From contig NZ_BMHO01000001.1 of the NCBI RefSeq assembly GCF_014640975.1, positions 568,166 to 632,165 of the forward strand: a DNA stretch of 64,000 nt. Reading direction: 5' to 3'. This stretch comes from Microbacterium faecale. GTDB taxonomy: Bacteria > Actinomycetota > Actinomycetes > Actinomycetales > Microbacteriaceae. Of the stretch, positions 58,680 to 64,000 are shown piece after piece; position 1 is the first letter of the stretch; each line of letters begins with the position of its first letter. Under the pieces are notes generated by a model. The model was not told where the DNA came from. It searched no databases and was given only the letters and a program-made list of their open reading frames with translations. The position numbers and the translations under genes are program-made.

Positions 58680-60289
58680 CGAACAATCGACCGAAGCGAC
58701 CCGGATCGCGCGCCCGCAGAGCAGCGGCGATCGTGACGGCCATCGGAGTGGGCGCGGCGCTCGCCGCCTGCGCGCCCTCCGCTGAGGGAGACTCGGCGCC
58801 GGATCCCGCCGCCGGCGCGAGCGAGCGCGGTGATGAGCTCGCCCTGCAGTTCCGCGGCGCGCCCATGAGTCTCGACCCCGCCCTGCAGGGCACGGCGAGC
58901 GGCTCGATCTTCACGGTGCTCGCCTACGACCCGCTGATCTACAAGGCCCCCGACGGCAGCCTCCAGCCGAACCTCGCGACCGAGTGGGAGTTCACCTCCG
59001 ATGACATGACGACCTTCCAGGTCACGCTGCGGGAGGGGGTGACCTTCGCCGACGGCGAGACGATGGACGCCGAGGCGGTCAAGGCCTCGTTCGAGTACTT
59101 CCTCGAGAAGGGCGGGCCGAACCTGTCCTCGGTCGGGCCGATCGACTCCGTCGAGGTCGTCGACGACCTCACGGTCGCGATCCACTACTCCGAGCCGTTC
59201 TCGGATGCGCCGGCCTCGCTGAACCAGCTGTCGATGATGGGCAACGTCATCGGGCCGGAGGGGCTGGCGGATCCGGACAGCCTGCTGCGGAGCATGGACG
59301 GAGCCGGACAGTACCTCTACAACCCCGACGCGTCCGTGCCCGACTCGGAGTACGTGTACGACCGCAACCCCGACTACTGGAACCCGGACGCGCAGATGTG
59401 GGAGCGCGTCACGGTCCAGATCATCTCGGATCAGAACGCGGTGCTCAACGCGGCCAGTACCGGCCAGATCGACTTCGGTCTCGGATCCGCGCTGATGGCG
59501 GAGGCGGCCGAAGGCGCCGGGCTCGAGATCGCCTCCGTGCCCTTCTACAACTGGGAGCTGCGGCTCGCCGACACCGAGGGCGAGATCAATCCGGCGCTCG
59601 GCGACGAGCGCGTACGGGAGGCGATCGGTCTCGCGATCGACCGCGAGACCATCGTTGAGGCGCTGGGCGGCGAGTACATGGCGGTCAGCGACCAGATGGT
59701 CGTCGAGGGCATCGAGGGCCACAACGCCGACATCGGATGGGAGCACGATCCGGACCGTGCCCGCGACCTGCTCGCCGAGGCGGGGTACGAGGACGGATTC
59801 GAGATGAAGCTGCTCGACAGCGGTCTGCAGGACCCGGATTCGCGCATCGCCCAGGCCGTCTCGAGCAGCCTCTCGGAGGTCGGGATCGAGGTGGATCTCG
59901 TGGTCGACACGGTGAGCATCCCGTCGTTCATCGAGAAGGCGGAGACGCTGGAGTACGAGGCGACGATCTGGGCGTCCAACGGCGACGTCGGGAACACCTA
60001 CCGCGGCTACCGCTCGACCGGATCGATGACGAACCCCTTCGGCTTCGTCGACGACGAGATGGAGTCGCTCTACGCCGAGAGCCTGCGGGTCGCCGGGGAC
60101 GACCGCGACGCCGTCTATCAGGACATGAGCGCGCGCTGGCAGGAGCTGGCGTACTCCATCCCGGTCCTGACGGAGTACTACGTCAACTACATCGGCGCGG
60201 ACGTGACGAACATCAATTCCTCGCCCGCGAACCCGGTCATGCTCCCGGTCGGTCCCCAGCCCGAGTACAACTGGCAGCCGACGAGCTGA
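58676..60289 (+). CDS. ABC transporter substrate-binding lipoprotein (peptide/nickel type), second copy
   Basis: This 537-residue family 5 binding protein has a lipoprotein signal (RRAAAIVTAIGVGAALAAC, Cys near residue 32). It resembles the one at 52315 along its length: MSLDPALQGTASGSIFTVLA then YDPLIY, YDRNPDYWNPDAQMWERVTV and DPDRARDLLAEAGYEDGFEM. Only one set of permease and ATPase genes is present, so both binding proteins may feed the same channel with different ligands. The ATG overlaps the hydrolase stop. Two terminators follow. Confidence 0.92.
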   Translation: MTNNRPKRPGSRARRAAAIVTAIGVGAALAACAPSAEGDSAPDPAAGASERGDELALQFRGAPMSLDPALQGTASGSIFTVLAYDPLIYKAPDGSLQPNLATEWEFTSDDMTTFQVTLREGVTFADGETMDAEAVKASFEYFLEKGGPNLSSVGPIDSVEVVDDLTVAIHYSEPFSDAPASLNQLSMMGNVIGPEGLADPDSLLRSMDGAGQYLYNPDASVPDSEYVYDRNPDYWNPDAQMWERVTVQIISDQNAVLNAASTGQIDFGLGSALMAEAAEGAGLEIASVPFYNWELRLADTEGEINPALGDERVREAIGLAIDRETIVEALGGEYMAVSDQMVVEGIEGHNADIGWEHDPDRARDLLAEAGYEDGFEMKLLDSGLQDPDSRIAQAVSSSLSEVGIEVDLVVDTVSIPSFIEKAETLEYEATIWASNGDVGNTYRGYRSTGSMTNPFGFVDDEMESLYAESLRVAGDDRDAVYQDMSARWQELAYSIPVLTEYYVNYIGADVTNINSSPANPVMLPVGPQPEYNWQPTS

Positions 60290-60294
60290 ACACG

Positions 60295-60329
60295 GCGGTG
60301 GGGCACGGCGAGCGTCCGTGCCCCACCGC
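60295..60329 (+). terminator. Hairpin terminator at the end of the transporter operon
   Basis: Perfect 14-bp arms (GCGGTGGGGCACGG and complement) enclose a seven-base loop. It begins 5 bp after the stop codon of the binding protein gene. Confidence 0.8.
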
Positions 60330-60347
60330 TGTAGTGCGCGGCACCGA

Positions 60348-60387
60348 CGCGAAAGGTCCCGCCGGAACGCCGGCGGGACCTTTCGCG
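60348..60387. terminator. Second, symmetric hairpin terminator between convergent operons
   Basis: Perfect 18-bp arms (CGCGAAAGGTCCCGCCGG and complement) enclose AACG. A-rich and T-rich ends on both strands allow it to work in both directions. It lies between the plus-strand operon and the CapA-like gene on the minus strand. Confidence 0.88.
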
Positions 60388-60395
60388 TGTGCGTC

Positions 60396-61550
60396 TCAGC
60401 GCTGGCGGTCGCCGGGGGTCAGAAATACCTCGTCGCCGTCGACGGTGAAGCCCGTGTCCAGTCCCGCCTCGCGGCTGATGTCGCGCACGTAGTCGACGAC
60501 GCGGTCGAAGCGTGGGTCGCCGGCCGAGAGCGGCTCGGGAACCGCCATGCGGTCGATCATGACGGGCCGGTACCGGACGCGGGAGGCCCCCGCCGCGTCG
60601 AGGTCGCAGTGCACGATCATCGACATCCGCGCATCGGGTGGGAAGTTGAACATCCCGCCGATGTCGGGCTCCCACCCGGGGTGGAGGCTCAGCAGGTGTC
60701 GGAACGACGGCCGCGCGGCGTGCTCGGCGTCCATCGGGAGCTCGATGGCGAAGTTGCCGAGGCTGTGGAAGATGGGCTTGCCCCGATGGAACTCGACGCC
60801 CTTCAGGATGTGTGCGTGGTGGCCGAGCACCATCTCCGCGCCGGCCTCGATCGCGGCCCGTCCGAGCGCCCGCTGGTAATCGGCCAGCTCCGCGCGCGTG
60901 AAGTGGATTCCCCAGTGGCACGACACGATCACGACATCGGCCTTCTCCTTGGCCGCCTCGATGTCGGCCACCATTGCCGCCTCGTCACCGGGGTGCGGCA
61001 CCGTGTACATGCGATGCGGCGTGCCCGGCTGATCGGGTTCGATCGCCTCGTGAAGCGTGAAGGCGCGCAGCGGCGCGATGCCCGCGCGCTCGGCCGTCGC
61101 CCAATAGCTGTCCGGGAGGATGCTGCAATACGCGAGGAAGGCGACGCGGAGGCCGCCTCGTTCGACGATGCGCGGTGCTCGTGCCTCGTCGATGTTGCGC
61201 CCCGTCCCCAGCGGGATGAGCCCCGCGGCCTCGATCGCCTCGACGGTGTCGAGGAACCCTTCGGTGCCCCAGTCGAGCGAGTGGTTCGAGGCCCACGAGA
61301 CGACGTCGAACCCCGCCCGGGCGAACGCCTCAGCCGCATCGGGGTGCGTGCGCGACGTGTGCTTGGTCTGCGGCACACGCGCCCCGCGCTCGGTGAGGGT
61401 CATCTCCAGCTGCATGAACGCGAGGTCGGCCGAGCGGATCTCGTCCGCCGTCTTCTCGAAAAGCGTGTCCACGTCGCGCCGCTCGGGACCGACGTCCCCG
61501 ACCGCGCAGAACCGGACCGTGGGGACGTCTGTGCGCGTCACTTCGACCAC
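60396..61550 (-). CDS. CapA family metallophosphatase-like protein, second copy
   Basis: This 384-residue CapA/PGA_cap protein has RFCAVGDVGPER near the start, WASNHSLDWGTEG near residue 88, VSCHWGIHFTRAEL near 200, and VLGHHAHILKGVEFHRGKPI then FHSLGN near 240. These are complete calcineurin-like metal sites, better preserved than in the copy at 51169 (which has HKG for HWG). Both share an ending with YVRDI-x-x-EAGL. There is no signal peptide. GTG at 61550 overlaps the stop of the binding protein gene by 13 bp, so the two are coupled. Confidence 0.87.
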   Translation of the reverse strand: MVEVTRTDVPTVRFCAVGDVGPERRDVDTLFEKTADEIRSADLAFMQLEMTLTERGARVPQTKHTSRTHPDAAEAFARAGFDVVSWASNHSLDWGTEGFLDTVEAIEAAGLIPLGTGRNIDEARAPRIVERGGLRVAFLAYCSILPDSYWATAERAGIAPLRAFTLHEAIEPDQPGTPHRMYTVPHPGDEAAMVADIEAAKEKADVVIVSCHWGIHFTRAELADYQRALGRAAIEAGAEMVLGHHAHILKGVEFHRGKPIFHSLGNFAIELPMDAEHAARPSFRHLLSLHPGWEPDIGGMFNFPPDARMSMIVHCDLDAAGASRVRYRPVMIDRMAVPEPLSAGDPRFDRVVDYVRDISREAGLDTGFTVDGDEVFLTPGDRQR

Positions 61551-63124
61551 GTGTACTCGCCCTCCACATCGATCGGGCTGTAGAGCGAATTCTCGTCGGT
61601 CACCAGAAAGCCTTCAATTTCGGGATTGACGTAGTAGACGGTCGACTGCACATACAGCGGCGCGAACCAGGCCTCCTCGACGACACGCTCGGAGAGCGCA
61701 CGGTACGCCTCCGCCTGCGCGTCGGGGTCGATCGCGTCCGTCGCCTCGCGCCACAGCTGCGCGATCTGGTCGTCTTCCGACTGGAAGGGGTTCGCGGAGC
61801 CCCCGACGTCCTCGAGCAGCAGCGGCGCGAACTCGGATGCGACAGTGCGCATGCGCTGCATTGCCGCCGGATACTCGCGGCTCGCGACCTTCTCGTCGAA
61901 CGCGGACGTGCTCACCGCGACGGTCTCGAGGTTCACCGAGATCCCCACGTTTGTGAGGTCGCCCATCACGGCTTCGGCGGACGTGCAGTTGCCGACCGTT
62001 TCGGCGCAGATGAGCGTCATCTCGAACCCGTCTGCGTAGCCGGCCTCAGCGAGGAGGTCCTTGGCGGCGTCGACGTCGTGCGCGTAGCGGCCGACGAGGT
62101 CCGGATCATACCCGGGCTGGCCCTCCGCCAGGATCTGCTCCGTCGGGACTCCGTATCCCCCGGGCAGCATCGACTCGGTGATCGCTTCGCGGTCGAGCGC
62201 CATGTTGATCGCCTGACGCACGCGCACATCGCCCAACGCGGGCACGATCTCGCCGCTCCGGTCGAGGAGACCGATCCCGTGCACGGATCCGCCGACCTGC
62301 TCGACCCCGAAGCCTGCGCTCGCCGCCGCGTCGGCCGTCATCGAACTCCCCTGTGCCACGTCGATCTGACCGGTCTGCAGTGCGGCGAGGATCGTGCTCG
62401 ATTCGTTCATCACCTGGACGGTGAGGGTGTCGGCCTTGATCGCATCGGGGTTGTAATAGTCGGGGTTGCGCTCGTACACATAGGTTGTGTCGATGACGCT
62501 CTTCTCGGGCGAGTACACGTACGGTCCGGAGCCCGACGTCGCGTTCTCCAGCGAGTCAGGGTCGTCGATGGCGTCCGGGCTGATGATGAAACCCGCTCCG
62601 CCCGACGCCGTCAGGACGAAGGGCAGGTTCGCGACGGGCTCCGAGAGCTCGATCGTCAGCGCGTAGTCGCCCGTGACCTCGATGTTCTCGAACGCCGCGA
62701 ACCGCGAGCTGAGGTAGAAGTTGCCATCCCGCACGTACTCGAGCGACTTCTGGACGGCGGCCGCGTCGACCTCGCCGCCGTCGGCGAACGTGGCGTCGTC
62801 GCGCAGCGTGATATCGAAACGGAGGTTGTCCCCCTCCGGGTACCCCCATTCAGTCGCGAGGTCGCCGACGATCTCGCCCGTGACGCGTTGCGAGAGGAGG
62901 GTGCTGTAGGCGGGCGTCGCGTATGCGTAGGCCGAGGTTGTGCCTCCGGTGGCCGCCGGGTTCAGCCCGGACAGCGGAGGCCCGGCGAACTGGAACGTGA
63001 TGTCGGTTGCCTCCGCGGTCTGCCCTTCGCTTCCCCCGGCGCCGCAGCCGCTCGCGGCCAGCGCGGCGGAGAGTGTGACAACGAGCGCGAATCCGCGCAG
63101 GACCTTGTTTCGTTCACGCCGCAT
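61538..63124 (-). CDS. ABC transporter substrate-binding lipoprotein (peptide type), third copy
   Basis: This 528-residue family 5 binding protein has a lipoprotein signal (RGFALVVTLSAALAASGCGA, Cys near residue 27). YVYERNPDYYNPDAIKADTL near 215 and DVDAAKDLLAEAGYADGFEM near 350 place it with the other two copies, though it is more distant. No permease or ATPase is next to it on this strand, so it may use the Dpp-type channel of the opposite operon. GGAGATCGCG precedes the ATG. It sits between an esterase gene and a CapA-like gene. Confidence 0.9.
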   Translation of the reverse strand: MRRERNKVLRGFALVVTLSAALAASGCGAGGSEGQTAEATDITFQFAGPPLSGLNPAATGGTTSAYAYATPAYSTLLSQRVTGEIVGDLATEWGYPEGDNLRFDITLRDDATFADGGEVDAAAVQKSLEYVRDGNFYLSSRFAAFENIEVTGDYALTIELSEPVANLPFVLTASGGAGFIISPDAIDDPDSLENATSGSGPYVYSPEKSVIDTTYVYERNPDYYNPDAIKADTLTVQVMNESSTILAALQTGQIDVAQGSSMTADAAASAGFGVEQVGGSVHGIGLLDRSGEIVPALGDVRVRQAINMALDREAITESMLPGGYGVPTEQILAEGQPGYDPDLVGRYAHDVDAAKDLLAEAGYADGFEMTLICAETVGNCTSAEAVMGDLTNVGISVNLETVAVSTSAFDEKVASREYPAAMQRMRTVASEFAPLLLEDVGGSANPFQSEDDQIAQLWREATDAIDPDAQAEAYRALSERVVEEAWFAPLYVQSTVYYVNPEIEGFLVTDENSLYSPIDVEGEYTWSK

Positions 63125-63172
63125 CGCGATCTCCTTTGACGGCAGGTGCGTGGCGACGCGCCTGGGTTATAT

Positions 63173-63190
63173 ATCGTCCATAGAGACGAT
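63173..63190. promoter_or_regulatory. Palindrome in the promoter of the third binding-protein gene
   Basis: ATCGTC, six bases, then GACGAT, in an AT-rich patch (GGTTATATATCG, then CATATTATGG) 49 bp upstream of the ATG at 63124. It is a candidate operator for this minus-strand gene and differs from the TATCA-N7-TGATA sites. Confidence 0.4.
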
Positions 63191-63232
63191 CGACGCGTCA
63201 GGTGTCATATTATGGGCTGGCCCACCGGAGTG

Positions 63233-64000
63233 TCAAGCAGAATGATGTTCCTGTGGCTGCGGCCAGAGCGTGGTCCAGGGATCCGTGCTGGGTGTGACGA
63301 CGATCCCGTCCCACAGGCGCACCCGTTCGTGCCGCGGCGCGCGGGCAGTCTGTAGCGCGTCGTCCTCGATGACGAGCTGGTCGGGCTGGGGTGGCGTGTA
63401 CGGCGCCCATGTCTCGGATGCGCCCAGCTCGTCATGCGCGAATGCGACGAGCTGGGCGCTCAGCGCGGAGGCCACGGCACGCCCCGGTGTGGCCGGCGTG
63501 GTGTTGTTGAAGAAGAGGGGCATCTCGATGCCGTGAAAGGCGCCGTGCGGAGTGTCGTGGGCGGTCTCGCAGAGGTACACCCACGACGGTCGGCCATCCC
63601 CCAGGTGTTTCGCGTCGGCGAGGCGGAGTGACCGGATGCGGAACTGATCGCTCGTGATCGCGAAGAAGTGGTCGACGTTTCCGGCCGCAGGATCGAGTTC
63701 GCGGTACGCGGCGACGAGACCCTCGGCGTCGTCGGGATCGTCGAGGCCGGGCCGCACGCGTGCCACGAGGTCGTCGTCGCTGATCTCGTCGCCGGTCAGA
63801 TAGGCGGGGTGGGCGAAGGCGGCAGCGCGAGACTCGTCGAGCGCGGTGCCCACCATGAGGGCGACGTCGGTTGCGGCCCCGGCCGCGAAAGCCTGGAGCG
63901 GGTCGGCAGGCAACTCCGGCGTGGCGACCGTCGGTGCGAAGCGCATCCCGTCCGGGCCGGGGGCGCCGTGCACGCCGAGATCACGCTGAACGGCCAAGAG
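63233..64000 (-). CDS. Type B carboxylesterase, C-terminal part (5' end outside window)
   Basis: The last 255 residues of a carboxylesterase are present and run off the window end. They carry ALMVGTALDESRAAAFAHPA (the segment with the acidic triad residue), ITSDQFRIRSLRLADAKHLG, and the His in HGAFHGIEMPLFFNNT. They end in LWDGIVVTPSTDPWTTLWP and a short tail. It corresponds to the C-terminal half of the esterase at 49631. It is followed on the same strand by the binding protein and CapA genes. Confidence 0.88.
   Translation of the reverse strand, partial: LLAVQRDLGVHGAPGPDGMRFAPTVATPELPADPLQAFAAGAATDVALMVGTALDESRAAAFAHPAYLTGDEISDDDLVARVRPGLDDPDDAEGLVAAYRELDPAAGNVDHFFAITSDQFRIRSLRLADAKHLGDGRPSWVYLCETAHDTPHGAFHGIEMPLFFNNTTPATPGRAVASALSAQLVAFAHDELGASETWAPYTPPQPDQLVIEDDALQTARAPRHERVRLWDGIVVTPSTDPWTTLWPQPQEHHSA

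Overview
The window comes from a high-GC Gram-positive actinobacterium, most likely Microbacteriaceae (a Microbacterium-like organism). This rests on GC-rich third codon positions, frequent GTG/TTG starts, a fused CydDC exporter, actinobacterial ECF42 sigma and BlaI/M56 pairs, and lipoprotein or Tat signals typical of the phylum. The hexamer GGATCC is strongly over-represented, at roughly 2.5 per kb by eye in much of the window.

Left part (1-10.4 kb): mostly core genes. They are the tail of a LuxR response regulator, exonuclease III, pyrE, a ROK protein, an SDR oxidoreductase, MntR, a YciI/ECF42 sigma pair, the manganese transporter MntH with a near-perfect 30-bp MntR operator, and a SpoU/TrmH RNA methyltransferase. 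A lower-GC patch (2.9-4.5 kb) holds an internally deleted IS3-type element, a secreted protein of unknown function with a doubtful start, and a small membrane protein.

Probable acquired catabolic island (10.5-19.4 kb): an MHS-type transporter, an alpha/beta hydrolase with an extra N-terminal domain, an aldehyde dehydrogenase, a beta-hydroxyacid dehydrogenase and an MBL-fold lactonase form one tightly coupled operon. A GntR repressor, a TcuA-like flavoprotein and a second GntR follow. GGATCC falls to near chance level here, and the two outward promoters share a TATGTATACA site.

Middle (19.4-41.9 kb): a MATE exporter, an M13 peptidase, a CynX-type MFS protein, and the cytochrome bd oxidase genes with fused CydDC. 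A BlaI repressor and M56 protease sit beside cydAB, separated from cydA by a helically phased operator array. Then come ribokinase and an L-fucose/L-fuconate-type degradation regulon (FadR-family regulator, FAH hydrolase, SDR, aldo/keto reductase, fuconate dehydratase) with three copies of one palindromic operator. Next are a flavin amine oxidase that appears circularly permuted, and a Pr6Pr membrane protein/MetE-like pair.

Right part (42-64 kb): a large accessory uptake and catabolism region. An amino-acid-type ABC transporter is linked to a class III CoA transferase, two 2-hydroxyacyl-CoA-dehydratase-like proteins that appear to lack the usual iron-sulfur ligands, and an exporter. It continues with an esterase, a CapA-like metallophosphatase, a peptide-type binding protein, a Dpp-type transporter with fused permease and ATPase, a hydrolase and a second binding protein. 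On the opposite strand lies a second set of esterase, binding protein and CapA. The recurrence of esterase, CapA and binding protein suggests a shared, undescribed substrate pathway.

Two families of fixed-length palindromic repeats are scattered between genes (61 bp, four copies; 57 bp, four copies). No tRNA, rRNA, CRISPR array or prophage was recognised.
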